The notes: a model not told the origin generated them from the sequence alone. 64,000 nt of DNA from Methylocystis sp. H62 (GCF_015709515.1 NZ_JADNQZ010000056.1:186001-250000), one strand, 5' to 3'; shown: positions 8,941 through 19,276, counted from the first letter of the stretch. A program made the numbers and translations.

Positions 8941-9231
8941 TCACGCCGCGAGCTTTTCTTCCTTGGCAGGCGCGGGCTTCATGTCCTGCAGCGCGGCGCC
9001 GAGCGCCTCGCCGCCGGCCGCTGCGGCCCTCGCCTGCAGAAGGGCCGCTTTCCGCTTGATCGCGCGCTCATTGAGCGCCCAGATCAGCCAGCAGACGCCG
9101 CCGATGCTGATGAGCGCCGTATAGGGTTCGCCAATGGCGAAAGACTTGAGGAAGGAGAAGTCGGGGGCGCATTCCTTCGCGTATTCGCACGCGTCCGACC
9201 AGTCCTGAAACCATTGTTTGACCGATTCCAT
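8941..9231 (-). CDS. Small single-pass membrane protein, unknown
   Basis: A 96-residue protein beginning MESVKQWFQDWSDACEYAKE. One hydrophobic segment (YTALISIGGVCWLIWALNE) is followed by a charged Ala-rich helix, suggesting a single-pass inner-membrane protein with a cytosolic tail. I moved the start to the ATG at 9231 because GAGGAGG lies a few bases upstream, whereas the 13 extra upstream codons have no site. No family recognised. Confidence 0.65.
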   Translation of the reverse strand: MESVKQWFQDWSDACEYAKECAPDFSFLKSFAIGEPYTALISIGGVCWLIWALNERAIKRKAALLQARAAAAGGEALGAALQDMKPAPAKEEKLAA

Positions 9232-9566
9232 TGTGACCTCCTCGCCGCGCGGACAATTCGACGGGCGCACGCCCCGCCGGTCGAATCGTGTAGCGCAGCC
9301 ATGTGGCGAGCATTGTGCGCTGCAGCATATTGCGCGTCAACCGGCCGGCGCACGGTCAAAATGGCGCACCGCTTTGAATTTAGGCAGAAAAGCCCGCAGC
9401 GCCGGTCTCGTCGCGAACGTCCGTGCGTTCCTCTCCATGTGATGCGCGCGCGTATCACGGCCATGCGACGCAAAACATGCGCCATTGTCAGGAGCGGAAA
9501 TCCAAGCGATTCAAAGGGCGCGTGTGGGGTTTTTCTGACAAAAGCGCACGTCAACCAAGGACAGGA
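9232..9566. other. Non-coding stretch, no gene seen
   Basis: 335 bases between the divergent small membrane-protein gene and the small lipoprotein gene. Open frames cross it on both strands but none has a ribosome binding site or family resemblance. It presumably holds both promoters; I see no clear -35/-10 pair. Confidence 0.5.
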
Positions 9567-9701
9567 ATGATGCGAACGCTACGCGTCAAATTGATGTTGC
9601 TCATCGCGATTGTCTTGGCGCTCTCAGGCTGCGGCGTGAACTATCATGTCAATCCGGGCCCACGCTCCTGGCCCGCCGCGCCGAACGCGCCCAACAAGTG
9701 A
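9567..9701 (+). CDS. Small lipoprotein (44 aa)
   Basis: A 44-residue peptide: a short positive N-terminus, a hydrophobic helix (LMLLIAIVLALSGC) with the lipobox LSGC, then a short tail rich in Pro and Asn (VNYHVNPGPRSWPAAPNAPNK region). Mature length after lipidation would be about 23 residues. AAGGACAGGA lies just upstream of two adjacent ATG codons. The AhpD-like gene follows 23 bases after the stop, so they may share a transcript. Function unknown. Confidence 0.6.
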   Translation: MMRTLRVKLMLLIAIVLALSGCGVNYHVNPGPRSWPAAPNAPNK

Positions 9702-9724
9702 CATCGCGCATCAACGGGAAGATC

Positions 9725-10123
9725 ATGGCGACGGTTCGACTGCTTACCGACGAAGAGCTCTCGCCCGAAGCGCGCGCCGTCTTCGCCGACATTCGCGCGA
9801 CGCGCAAAAGCGACTTCGTCAATAATTTCTGGCGGGCGCTGGCGCATGATCCCGTGACGCTGAAGCGCACCTGGGAGAGCGTCAAGCAGGTGATGGCTCC
9901 AGGCGTGTTGGAGCCGAAGGTCAAGGAGATGATCTACATCGCCGTCTCCATCGCCCATGCCTGTCCCTATTGCATCCATTCGCACACGGCCAACGCCCGC
10001 GCGAAGGGCATGAGCGAAGAGGAATATCGCGAACTGCTGGCGATCGTCGGCATGGCGTCGGAGACGAACCGTCTCGTCACCGCGCTCGGCGTGCCGATCG
10101 ATGAGGAATATGAGGTGGTGTGA
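9725..10123 (+). CDS. Carboxymuconolactone decarboxylase / AhpD-like protein
   Basis: A 132-residue protein of the CMD/AhpD fold. The redox motif is C80-P-Y-C83 followed by IHSH, the CxxCxxxH arrangement of alkylhydroperoxidase D-like proteins that use the Cys pair and His as a proton relay. The upstream helix VKEMIYIAVSIAHAC is also typical. The start ATG at 9725 follows GGGAAG; a GTG at 9698 in frame would add nine residues but has no site and no family support. A role in peroxide defence is likely but unproven; gamma-carboxymuconolactone decarboxylase activity is unlikely without aromatic degradation genes nearby. Confidence 0.85.
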   Translation: MATVRLLTDEELSPEARAVFADIRATRKSDFVNNFWRALAHDPVTLKRTWESVKQVMAPGVLEPKVKEMIYIAVSIAHACPYCIHSHTANARAKGMSEEEYRELLAIVGMASETNRLVTALGVPIDEEYEVV

Positions 10124-10195
10124 GGTAGGTGGAGTGAGTTGGGGTGAGGTGAGCGCTGTTGGAAAAGCCCCTTGTTGCTCTCCTATCGCAAACCT

Positions 10196-10310
10196 CTCCG
10201 CGTCATGCCTGCGCTTGTCGCGGGCATCCACGCGTCGCCGTTGCGAAAGTCTCCGAGCATTTACGCAGCCTCACGGCGTGGATGGCCGGGACAAGCCCGG
10301 CCATGACGCG
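10196..10310. repeat. Double-hairpin dispersed repeat, copy 1 (divergent)
   Basis: About 115 bases. The 3' hairpin, GGATGGCCGGGACAAGCCCG followed by GCCATGACGCG, is intact; the 5' hairpin (CGTCATGCCTGCGCTTGTCG then CGGGCATCC) has diverged. Same orientation as copies 2-4. Confidence 0.85.
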
Positions 10311-10366
10311 CTGAACGGTTACGTAAACAGCTCCACCGCAACGCTACTACATCGGAAGGCGCTCCC

Positions 10367-10479
10367 TCTCCGCGTCATGCCCGGCCTTGTGCCGGGCATC
10401 CACGCGGCGCCGCTGCGCGCGCCCCCACATTTGCGCAGCGTCACGGCGTGGATGGCCGGGACAAGCCCGGCCATGACGG
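10367..10479. repeat. Double-hairpin dispersed repeat, copy 2
   Basis: Starts CCGCGTCATGCCCGGC, with arms ATGCCCGGC / GCCGGGCAT around a CTTGT loop, a middle of about 55 bases, then ATGGCCGGG / CCCGGCCAT around ACAAG. The outer ends (CGTCATG, CATGACG) are also complementary, so the whole unit is a larger imperfect palindrome. Confidence 0.9.
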
Positions 10480-10536
10480 CTGAGAGGTTTCGCAAATGAC
10501 CTCGACGCACCGCAGCTACAATCCGATAGACGCACT

Positions 10537-10652
10537 CTCTCCGCGTCATGCCCGGCCTTGTGCCGGGCATCCACGCGTCGCCGCTGCGCGCGCCCCCACA
10601 TTTGCGCAGCGTCACGGAGTGGATGGCCGGGACAAGCCCGGCCATGACGCGC
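10537..10652. repeat. Double-hairpin dispersed repeat, copy 3
   Basis: Nearly identical to copy 2, including most of the middle segment (GCCGCTGCGCGCGCCCCCAC). It lies about 44 bases upstream of the GIY-YIG gene. Confidence 0.9.
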
Positions 10653-10695
10653 TGAAACTCTTGCCGCGGCGCTCTCTCGTCCGCACCATGCGCCT

Positions 10696-10986
10696 ATGCG
10701 TGGCGGCTGGGTTTACATCATGACCAATCGGCCAAACGGGACGCTCTATCTCGGCGTCACGAACGATCTCGCGCGCCGCGCCTTTGAGCATCGTGAAGGC
10801 CGCTCTCGCGGGTTCACACAACTCTATGGCCTGAGGCGCCTCGTCTGGTACGAAACGCACGACGACATCCGCACGGCGATCCAGCGCGAGAAGACGATGA
10901 AGAGTTGGCCGCGCTGCTGGAAGGTCCGGCTCATTCTCGAAATGAATCCGGATTGGCGCGACTTATACGAAGACTTGGCGAACTGA
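10696..10986 (+). CDS. GIY-YIG nuclease family protein
   Basis: A 96-residue stand-alone GIY-YIG domain (UPF0213/YhbQ-like size). The two short motifs are VYI in GGWVYIMTNRPNG and YLG in LYLGVTNDLARR, followed by the conserved Arg/His-rich helix FEHREGRS, then LVWYET and the conserved AIQREKTMKSWPR. These small proteins are predicted single-strand endonucleases of uncertain role. The gene sits directly between two same-orientation copies of the double-hairpin repeat (10537-10652 and 10997-11113), which is unusual and suggests a link between nuclease and repeat, or insertion together. Confidence 0.88.
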   Translation: MRGGWVYIMTNRPNGTLYLGVTNDLARRAFEHREGRSRGFTQLYGLRRLVWYETHDDIRTAIQREKTMKSWPRCWKVRLILEMNPDWRDLYEDLAN

Positions 10987-10996
10987 TCGGCGCATT

Positions 10997-11113
10997 CTCT
11001 CCGCGTCATGCCCCGCCTTGTGCCGGGCATCCACGAGTCGCCGCTGCGCGAACTCCCGCAGCATTCGCGAATCATCCCGACGTGGATGGCCGGGACAAGC
11101 CCGGCCATGACGG
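10997..11113. repeat. Double-hairpin dispersed repeat, copy 4
   Basis: Same bipartite unit, beginning TCTCCGCGTCATGCC and ending GCCATGACGGC. The middle is more divergent (CGAACTCCCGCAGCATTCGC). It starts 10 bases after the GIY-YIG stop codon and ends about 46 bases before the convergent end of pyrG. Confidence 0.9.
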
Positions 11114-11158
11114 CGCGAGGCGATTCAATTACCTCACGAGGATCGTCGGCGCTTTTGA

Positions 11159-12799
<1,641 letters not shown>

Positions 12800-12891
12800 C
12801 TAACGCCTTTCCAGCGATTGTGATAGCGGATTCTATCGGGCCGGGGGCGTCGCCCCCAGCCAAGATCGTCGGATGGCGGATTTGACGCCGG

Positions 12892-13866
12892 TTACTGGGT
12901 CGGGACTTTCCAGATCGTCGAAGGCGCGGGCTTGGTTTCCGGCGCGGCGGGCTTCGGGGCTTCCGCGGCCGGGGCCTGCGGAGCCGTCGTCGCCGGGGCC
13001 TCCGTCTTCGGCGCTTCCCACTTCAAGCCGTCGCTCTTCGAGGCGTCGGGCTTCGGCGCTTCAGCGGCAGGCGCAACCGCGTCCGCCTTGGGAGCTTCCG
13101 CCTTGGGGGCTTCGGCAGGCGGCGCAACGGACTTCGGCGCTTCCGCGGCCGGGGCCGGGGCCTGCGGAGCCGTCGTCGCCGGGGCCTCCGTCTTCGGCGC
13201 TTCCCACTTCAAGCCGTCAGTCTTCGGGGCGTCAGGCTTCGAGGCTTCAGGCTTCGAGGCTTCAGGCTTGGGCGCTTCGGCGGCCGGCGGCGTTGCGGGC
13301 GCAACCGCTTCAGGCTTGGGAGCTTCGGCAGGCGGCGCGACAGGCTTCGGCGCTTCAGCGGCCGGAGCCTGCGGCGCGGGCTCCTGCGACGGGCGCAGCG
13401 CCGGCGCCTCGGCGGCGGGCGGAGTCGAAGCTGGCGGCGCGGCGGCCGGCGGCGCGTCTACGGGCGCGCTCTGCTGGCGCTTCTGCTGGGCGCGCTGGAG
13501 CTGGTCAAAAATGCTGTCCTTGCCGGGTTCGGGCGCCTTTTCAGGCGCGCCCTGCTCGCCCTTGCCTTCGGTCTTGGGAAGCTCCTTGACCTGGATCGAG
13601 CCTGGATCAAGCGCCTTGGTCCAGTCGTCGCCGCCCTCGCTGCGCCGTTCCCAGGCCGGCAGCACGGTCAGCGCGATGCTGGTGATAAAGAAGATCGTCG
13701 CGAGGATGCCCGTGGCGCGGGTGAGCGCATTGGCCTGGCCGCGCCCGGTGAAAACGCCGCTGCCGCCGCCCATGCCGAGCGCGCCGCCCTCCGACTTTTG
13801 ATAAAGCACCAGAATGACGAGCGCCGTCACCACCATCAGGTGGATCGCGATAATGACCTGCTGCAT
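12892..13866 (-). CDS. secG: Preprotein translocase subunit SecG with long Ala/Pro-rich tail
   Basis: The first 90 or so residues are SecG, the small two-helix partner of SecYE: MQQVIIAIHLMVVTALVILV, the SEGGALGMGGG loop, then a second helix ILATIFFITSIALTVLPAW. The remaining roughly 230 residues are a low-complexity tail of Ala, Pro, Glu and Lys with repeated EAPKP/EAPKT units; most SecG proteins have only 75-130 residues. The tail follows the second membrane helix. The ATG at 13866 is preceded by GGAAGGG; the 14 upstream codons were dropped. The tail length probably varies between strains because it is built of DNA repeats. Confidence 0.9.
   Translation of the reverse strand: MQQVIIAIHLMVVTALVILVLYQKSEGGALGMGGGSGVFTGRGQANALTRATGILATIFFITSIALTVLPAWERRSEGGDDWTKALDPGSIQVKELPKTEGKGEQGAPEKAPEPGKDSIFDQLQRAQQKRQQSAPVDAPPAAAPPASTPPAAEAPALRPSQEPAPQAPAAEAPKPVAPPAEAPKPEAVAPATPPAAEAPKPEASKPEASKPDAPKTDGLKWEAPKTEAPATTAPQAPAPAAEAPKSVAPPAEAPKAEAPKADAVAPAAEAPKPDASKSDGLKWEAPKTEAPATTAPQAPAAEAPKPAAPETKPAPSTIWKVPTQ
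12961..13218. repeat. Internal duplication in the secG tail
   Basis: A block of about 72 bases at 12961-13032 recurs at 13141-13218 with one extra six-base GGGGCC unit. It encodes the repeated stretch DGLKWEAPKTEAPATTAPQA. Between and beyond the copies lie many shorter repeats coding EAPKP, so the tail has grown by tandem duplication. Confidence 0.85.
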
Positions 13867-13985
13867 GTGCACCCTTCCAGCCGCGCCTGAGCCGAGCTCG
13901 ACGCGCAATCGTTGGGCGCCTTTTACACCAAGCGCCGCGCGCGAGGAAGGGGATATGACCGTGCGATCAGCCGCCTAAACGAAGA

Positions 13986-14009
13986 ATCGCGAGCCTGGCG
14001 GCCCGCGAT
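13986..14009 (-). terminator. Possible terminator of the 14031-14507 gene
   Basis: Stem ATCGCG / CGCGAT with an inner GCC/GGC pairing. On the minus strand it is followed by TTCTTCGTTT, a weak U-rich tail. It is 22 bases past the stop of the upstream minus-strand gene. Confidence 0.35.
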
Positions 14010-14030
14010 CGCCCGCGTCCTGGACGTTGC

Positions 14031-14507
14031 TCAATAAAAATTGCCGTCCTGGCCCTTCCACTTCGAGCCTTCTTCGTCGAACCGCGTCTCGTCACTGAAG
14101 TCGATGACCCTGCCCGGCTCGATATATTGCTTGTCCTTGATCATCTGGTTCTGGATCGTCGTCGAATAATAGCTCGTGTTATCGGAGCAGCCCGGCTTCG
14201 CGCCGCCCTCCGGCTTGCATTCGAGATTGGCGCCCTTCGGGAAGCGCACTTTCGCCGTGTAGTAGAACTCATAGCCGGCGTGACCGGCCCCTTCGACGTC
14301 GAGCGGCCAGAAGCGCGTGACCTTGAAGTCCTCGATCACGACGTCCTTGTCGAATTTCTTCTTGATGAGATTTTCGAAGACCTGCTTCGCGTGCTCGGGC
14401 TTGGGCTCGCAATTGACGAGGCAGAAAGCCTTGGCGGGCGCCGCGCCGGCGAGGGCGCCGAACAGGCTAAGCGCCATGATATGCACGATGGTTTTGTAGC
14501 TCTTCAT
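14031..14507 (-). CDS. Exported protein of unknown function
   Basis: A 158-residue protein with a signal peptide (IMALSLFGALAGAAPAKA, cleavage near residue 27). The mature part starts FCLVNCEPKPEHAKQVFENL and has four Cys (CLVNC, then C in LECKPEGGAKPGCSD), probably forming disulfides in the periplasm. The rest is a mixed alpha/beta domain with HAGYEFYYTAKVRFPKG. I do not recognise the family; no neighbour suggests a role. Confidence 0.65.
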   Translation of the reverse strand: MKSYKTIVHIMALSLFGALAGAAPAKAFCLVNCEPKPEHAKQVFENLIKKKFDKDVVIEDFKVTRFWPLDVEGAGHAGYEFYYTAKVRFPKGANLECKPEGGAKPGCSDNTSYYSTTIQNQMIKDKQYIEPGRVIDFSDETRFDEEGSKWKGQDGNFY

Positions 14508-14753
14508 CTCAAGCGTCTCCCAACTGCGCAGAGCCTGCGCATCGCTTCCCGCGGACGTCGCTCATTGATTGACGCGTCTCGCGCGAAGCCCCCTTGCGTT
14601 TGACATTTTTCAAGCTGCACGGCTTAACGCGCTGCGGCAAGGGCGGCGCGGCAGGCGAATTGTCGCACGACAAGATGAGATTTCGTGCGGTTGCGTCGCC
14701 TAGTCGCGCGCTCTATTGACAGCGCGAGTTTCAAAGCCGACGACGAGGCGTTC

Positions 14754-15863
14754 ATGGCCATATACAAGCTTCTGCTCCTGCCGGGCGACGGCATCGGTCC
14801 GGAAATTTCCGCCGAGGCCGAGAAGGTTCTCGCCCTTCTGAACGAGGCGGGCGTCGCGCGCTTCGAAGTCGAGCGGGGGCTCGTCGGCGGCGCGGCCTAT
14901 GACGCGCATAAGCAAGCGATCAGCGAAGAAGACATGAAGCGCGCGCTTGAGGCGGACGCGGTGCTGCTCGCCGCCGTCGGCGGGCCGAAATGGGACGGCG
15001 TGCCTTATGATTTGCGTCCCGAATCCGGCCTTTTGCGCCTGCGCAAGGATTTGGGTCTTTTCGCCAATCTGCGCCCCGCGATCTGCTACGCCGCGCTGGC
15101 CGACGCTTCTTCCTTGAAGCGCGAGATCGTCGACGGTCTCGACATCATGATCGTGCGCGAATTGACGGGCGGCGTCTATTTCGGCGAGCCCAAGGAGATC
15201 ACCGATCTCGGCAATGGCCAGAAACGCGCCGTCGATACGCAGGTCTACGAAACGTACGAGATCGAGCGCATCGGCCGCGTCGCTTTCGAGCTGGCGCGCA
15301 AGCGCGGCAACAAGGTGACCTCTTCCGAGAAGTCGAATGTGATGAAGTCGGGCTATCTGTGGCGCGAAGTCATCACCGCGCTGCATAAGCGCGAATATGC
15401 CGACGTGACGCTCGAACATATGCTCGCCGACGCGCTTGGCATGCAACTCGTGCGCTGGCCCAAGCAGTTCGACGTGATCGTCACCGACAATCTCTTCGGC
15501 GACATGCTGTCCGATGAAGCCGCGATGCTCACCGGCTCGCTCGGCATGTTGCCGTCGGCTTCGCTCGGCGCAGCTGACGAAAAGGGCAAGCGTCATGCGA
15601 TGTATGAGCCCTGCCATGGCTCGGCGCCCGACATCGCCGGCAAGGGCATCGCCAATCCGATCGCCATGATCGGCTCGCTCGGCATGGCCCTGCGTTACAG
15701 CTTCGATCTGCCAAAGGCGGCCGACGCCATCGACGCGGCGATCGCCAATGTGCTGGCGAAGGGTCTGCGCACGGCCGACATCAAGGGTGATGCGACGTCG
15801 ACCGTCTCCACGAAAGAGATGGGCGACGCGATTGTGGCGGAGCTGAAGACGGCGCTGTCCTAG
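14754..15863 (+). CDS. leuB: 3-isopropylmalate dehydrogenase
   Basis: A 369-residue LeuB, which oxidises and decarboxylates 3-isopropylmalate with NAD in leucine synthesis. Marks are [20 protein letters not shown], the substrate-binding [30 protein letters not shown], the metal site [20 protein letters not shown] and the NAD-binding [17 protein letters not shown]. The ATG at 14754 is preceded by GACGAGG and gives the standard family start; an upstream start would add 23 unmatched residues. No other leu genes are in the window. Confidence 0.97.
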   Translation: MAIYKLLLLPGDGIGPEISAEAEKVLALLNEAGVARFEVERGLVGGAAYDAHKQAISEEDMKRALEADAVLLAAVGGPKWDGVPYDLRPESGLLRLRKDLGLFANLRPAICYAALADASSLKREIVDGLDIMIVRELTGGVYFGEPKEITDLGNGQKRAVDTQVYETYEIERIGRVAFELARKRGNKVTSSEKSNVMKSGYLWREVITALHKREYADVTLEHMLADALGMQLVRWPKQFDVIVTDNLFGDMLSDEAAMLTGSLGMLPSASLGAADEKGKRHAMYEPCHGSAPDIAGKGIANPIAMIGSLGMALRYSFDLPKAADAIDAAIANVLAKGLRTADIKGDATSTVSTKEMGDAIVAELKTALS

Positions 15864-15880
15864 AACTGGCTCCGCGCGAT

Positions 15881-16453
15881 TTACTTCCCGTGCACCATGC
15901 CGAGGAATTCCTCGCGGGTGCGCGGATCGTCGCGGATGACGCCAAGCAGTCGGCTCGTCGTCAGCAGCGAACCAGTCGTGTTGACCCCGCGCAGCGTCAT
16001 GCAGCTGTGCTCCGCCTCGATGACGACGCCGACGCCCTGCGGCTCCAGAATATCCTGGATCGCTTCGGCGATCTCGGCGGTGAGCTTTTCCTGAATTTGC
16101 AGCCGGCGCGCGAAGCCATGCACGACGCGGGCGAGCTTTGAGATGCCGACCACGCGGTTGCTTGGCAGATAGCCGACATGCGCGCGCCCGGTCACTGGCA
16201 ACATGTGGTGCTCGCAGAAGCTGACGACGCGAATGTCCTTGAGGACCACGAGCTCGTCGTAGCCGCCGACCTCGTCGAAGGTGCGCTTGAGATAGTCGCG
16301 CGGATCGACGTCGTAGCCGGCGAAAAGCTCGCGGTAGGAGCGCGCCACCCGCGCCGGCGTGTCGATCAACCCCTCGCGATTAGGATCGTCTCCCGCCCAT
16401 TCGATGAGAACCCGCACGGCCGCCTCTGCGTCAGCTTGAGTGGGTTTGGCCAT
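15881..16453 (-). CDS. folE: GTP cyclohydrolase I
   Basis: A 190-residue FolE, which converts GTP to dihydroneopterin triphosphate, the first step of folate synthesis. The zinc and catalytic region reads [20 protein letters not shown], with the distal Cys in [21 protein letters not shown]-type helix is [16 protein letters not shown]. The ATG at 16453 follows GGAGAG; the longer open frame is not supported. It ends 17 bases from the convergent leuB stop. Confidence 0.96.
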   Translation of the reverse strand: MAKPTQADAEAAVRVLIEWAGDDPNREGLIDTPARVARSYRELFAGYDVDPRDYLKRTFDEVGGYDELVVLKDIRVVSFCEHHMLPVTGRAHVGYLPSNRVVGISKLARVVHGFARRLQIQEKLTAEIAEAIQDILEPQGVGVVIEAEHSCMTLRGVNTTGSLLTTSRLLGVIRDDPRTREEFLGMVHGK

Positions 16454-16557
16454 GCGTTCAGCTCTCCAGGATCGTCGAGGCGGATCGCGCCGCCCAGCCA
16501 CTGGATAAAGTCACAGGCTATGGCGTTTGGCAAAGGCCACTGCCCGGTCCATTCGCC

Positions 16558-16591
16558 AAAAGAAAACGCCGGCGCGCTCGCGCCGGCGTTT
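16558..16591 (-). terminator. Rho-independent terminator of the 16612-17703 gene
   Basis: On the minus strand a 12-bp perfect stem (AAACGCCGGCGC / GCGCCGGCGTTT, loop GAGC) followed by TCTTTT. It starts 20 bases past the gene's stop. The stem also has A/T-rich ends in the other direction, so it may work both ways. Confidence 0.85.
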
Positions 16592-16611
16592 CGAATGGTG
16601 CCGTTCTCAGG

Positions 16612-17703
16612 TTAGCGTACGAGGCCGCCGATGGCCGATCCGACCGAGTTCACCGAGCGCTTGACGAAGCCGAACGGTCCGTCGCTCGCGGGAGGCGGGG
16701 GAGGAGGCGGCGCCATCGGCGCCGGCTCAGGCGCTGCGACGGCGACCGGCGCCTCGGCGGCCGGCCTGGGTCGGCTGGCGACCGGCTTCGTCGGCTTCTT
16801 CTGCTTCACGACCTTTGCGCGCGGCGCGGGCTTTGGCGCTTCCATCGTCTCGGCCGCGGCGGTCGGCGGCTGCGAAATGGGCGCGGCGGGCGCAGCCGCT
16901 TGCGGCGGCGTCAGCGACGCGGCTTTCGGCGGAACGGCTTTCGGCGGAACGGCCGCCGGCGGCGACGTCGGCGCAGGGGTCGCCGGCGCCGTCGCCGTCA
17001 CGGGCACTGGCGCCGTCATGGGCGTTGGCGCCGTCGCCGCCGTGGGCAGTGGCGCAAGTTGCGGCGCAGCGGCGGCGCCGGTGGGAACAGGAATGGTCGC
17101 GCCAAGCGGCGCAGCCGCCGGATTCACCGGCGTCATCGCGGCGCCTGCCGACGGCGCTGGCTCCGATTGGAGGTCCGCGCCAGACGCGGGTTCGGCGGCC
17201 GCTGCGGCCGGCGCAGGCTCGGCCGGCGCCTGGGCGCTTTCCTCAAGCGCAGGCGTCTTGTCTGCTCCTTCATCGGTCGGCGCGGCGCTGCCGAGAGCGG
17301 ATTCAGCGGCTTCCGGAGCGGCCAAAGGCGGCGCCGTGGCCAACGCGGGATCCTCGCTCGGCCCGACCGCGCTCCACGGCCCCAGAACCCAGGTCAGGGC
17401 CGCCAGTCCGGCGATGACGACGGCCGCCGCCGCGAAGAACAGGGCCCGACGGCCGCCCTCGCGTTCCTCCTCGGGCTCGTCGTAGAATTCTTCCTCCGTC
17501 GCATGGACCGCGCCCCAGGCTTCCTCTGCGCGGGGCGCTTGAGGAGAAGGACCCGGATGGATCGCTGCGTTCGTTGGCGGGCGCTCGAAGCCCGGAGCCG
17601 GCGCCGCAGTTGGCGCGGGGCCATGGCCGAGGTCGCGGCGCAGCAACTCTTTAAACTCGGCAAATTCAGCCATCAGCTCCTTATCGTCGCCGATATCCAT
17701 CAT
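16612..17703 (-). CDS. Ala/Pro-rich single-pass membrane protein, unknown
   Basis: A 363-residue protein in four parts: an acidic N-terminal helix (MDIGDDKELMAEFAEFKELL), a disordered linker, one membrane helix (ALFFAAAAVVIAGLAALTWVL, residues about 86-106), then more than 200 residues of Ala/Pro/Thr-rich low complexity ending in the amphipathic SDGPFGFVKRSVNSVGSAIG. The short ordered ends on both sides of the membrane suggest a tethering or localisation role, which is only inference. No family recognised. Confidence 0.55.
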   Translation of the reverse strand: MMDIGDDKELMAEFAEFKELLRRDLGHGPAPTAAPAPGFERPPTNAAIHPGPSPQAPRAEEAWGAVHATEEEFYDEPEEEREGGRRALFFAAAAVVIAGLAALTWVLGPWSAVGPSEDPALATAPPLAAPEAAESALGSAAPTDEGADKTPALEESAQAPAEPAPAAAAAEPASGADLQSEPAPSAGAAMTPVNPAAAPLGATIPVPTGAAAAPQLAPLPTAATAPTPMTAPVPVTATAPATPAPTSPPAAVPPKAVPPKAASLTPPQAAAPAAPISQPPTAAAETMEAPKPAPRAKVVKQKKPTKPVASRPRPAAEAPVAVAAPEPAPMAPPPPPPPASDGPFGFVKRSVNSVGSAIGGLVR

Positions 17704-18019
17704 GCCTGAACCCTTTCATTGGCCGCGCGCCAGGGACTCGGCGATGAGTCGCGCGCGGTCGCACCATCCGCGCCCAGACAAACGTTAAAATGTGGCTGTA
17801 CTGCGCCGGGTTGCTTTCAGGAGATTAAAACTGGTTAATTTCAGTCTCTTGGATGTAAGTTGAGGCGCAGCTTGCCGCCGCGCGGGCGCGGCGTGCGACG
17901 TAAATTCGCAACCTTGCTGGAAGCTATCCAAATTAACGAAATTGACCTTTGCGCCGCGCGATTCCTAAAGTTTCGCAAGGCGCGAAGCAACGCGGTTCTC
18001 TTTCCGACGGGCTCCTCAA
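17704..18019. other. Divergent intergenic region
   Basis: 316 bases between divergent genes, richer in A+T than its surroundings. A possible sigma-70 promoter for the rightward peroxidase gene is TTGACC (17942-17947), an 18-base spacer, then TAAAGT (17966-17971). No gene or stable hairpin seen. Confidence 0.4.
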
Positions 18020-19276
18020 GTGACCCTTTCCTGTCTACGCAAGGCGCGTCAGGCGGCGCTTTGCGCCGTCTTCGCAGTGCTCGGCTCCCCGCTCGACGCG
18101 CAGCCCGCGCCACCTCGCGCCGGCGCGGCCGACGAACGCGGCCTGACGGCGCTCGAACTCCTCGGCAAGCGCGTGTTCGAAGATGCGAGCCTGTCGCGAC
18201 CGGCGGGGGTCTCCTGCGCCTCCTGCCATGACGCCGCGACGGCCTTTCAAGGCAATAATGGTTCGAGCGTCCCGGCCGTGGCGAGGGGCTCGCTGCCGAC
18301 GTCGCTCGGCAAGCGCAACACGCCGTCGATCATGTATGCGTCCTTCGCGCCGCCCTTCGAATTCATCGACGATAAGGATGAAGAGACCGGCAAGATCGAA
18401 AAAATTCCGGCTGGCGGACAGTTCTTCGACGGGCGCGCCCGCGATCTCCTCGCCCAGGTCGAAGGTCCGATGCTCGATCCGCTCGAAATGAACGCGCCGT
18501 CGAAACGCTTCGTGGTCGAGACGGTGCAGGGCGGCGCCTACGCCGACCTCGTCCGCCAGGTCTATGGCGACAAGGTTTTCGCCGACCCGGACGCCGCCTT
18601 CGTGAAGCTCGCGCAAGCCGTCGTCGCTTTCGAGGCGAGCGCGCGCTTTCATCCCTTCGCGTCCAAATTCGACGATTATTTGCGCGGGCAAGCGCAGTTG
18701 ACGGCGCTGGAGAAGAAAGGCTTCGAACTCTTTAAGGACCCCAAGAAGGGCAATTGCCTCGCCTGCCACGCCGGCAAGGAGGATTCGCGCAATCCGCAGG
18801 ACTGGCTCTTTACCGACTTCACCTATGACGCGCTCGGCGGCCCAAGGAATAAAGCGATTCCGACCGCGGCGAAGGCTGATTCAGCTCCCGATCTCGGCCT
18901 GTGCGCGCGACCGGGACTCGCTGAAGTCGCGCCCGCGGGCTTCAAGGTCGAGAGCGTCTGCGGCGCTTTCAAAGTGCCGACCTTGCGCAACATCGCCGTC
19001 ACCGGCCCCTATCTGCACAATGGCGTCTTCGACAGACTGCGCGACGTCGTCGCCTTTTACGCGACGCGCGACACCGATCCTGGTCACTGGTACCCGAAAG
19101 ACCGAAGCAGCGAGCCGGAAAAATATGACGACCTGCCGGCCTCCGCGCATGACAACGTCAACGTCGACGAGGTTCCCTACGATCGCAAGCCCGGGCAAAA
19201 GCCGCGGCTGTCCGATAAAGACATCGACGCCATCGTCGCATTTCTCGAAACATTGACCGACCGGCAAAAGCCATAA
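18020..19276 (+). CDS. Dihaem cytochrome c peroxidase (MauG/CcpA family)
   Basis: A 418-residue periplasmic dihaem protein. A signal-like hydrophobic stretch (AALCAVFAVLGSPLDA) is followed by haem motifs CASCH at residues 66-70 and CLACH near 246-250. GKRNTPSIMY, FFDGRARDLLAQVEGPMLDPLEM and the C-terminal VPTLRNIAVTGPYLHNGVF are standard for the cytochrome c peroxidase/MauG superfamily. The start is GTG with a weak site, so its position is uncertain by a few codons. The usual function is H2O2 reduction with electrons from a small cytochrome; MauG-like cofactor maturation cannot be excluded. No amine dehydrogenase genes are near. Confidence 0.85.
   Translation: MTLSCLRKARQAALCAVFAVLGSPLDAQPAPPRAGAADERGLTALELLGKRVFEDASLSRPAGVSCASCHDAATAFQGNNGSSVPAVARGSLPTSLGKRNTPSIMYASFAPPFEFIDDKDEETGKIEKIPAGGQFFDGRARDLLAQVEGPMLDPLEMNAPSKRFVVETVQGGAYADLVRQVYGDKVFADPDAAFVKLAQAVVAFEASARFHPFASKFDDYLRGQAQLTALEKKGFELFKDPKKGNCLACHAGKEDSRNPQDWLFTDFTYDALGGPRNKAIPTAAKADSAPDLGLCARPGLAEVAPAGFKVESVCGAFKVPTLRNIAVTGPYLHNGVFDRLRDVVAFYATRDTDPGHWYPKDRSSEPEKYDDLPASAHDNVNVDEVPYDRKPGQKPRLSDKDIDAIVAFLETLTDRQKP

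Noticed and set aside
10196-11113. Regularly spaced repeats as a CRISPR array
   Set aside because: Units are about 115 bases, internally palindromic and irregularly spaced, with a gene between two of them; no cas genes.
18020-19276. MauG of a methylamine dehydrogenase system
   Set aside because: No mauA/mauB or related genes around; the sequence fits the broader dihaem peroxidase family.
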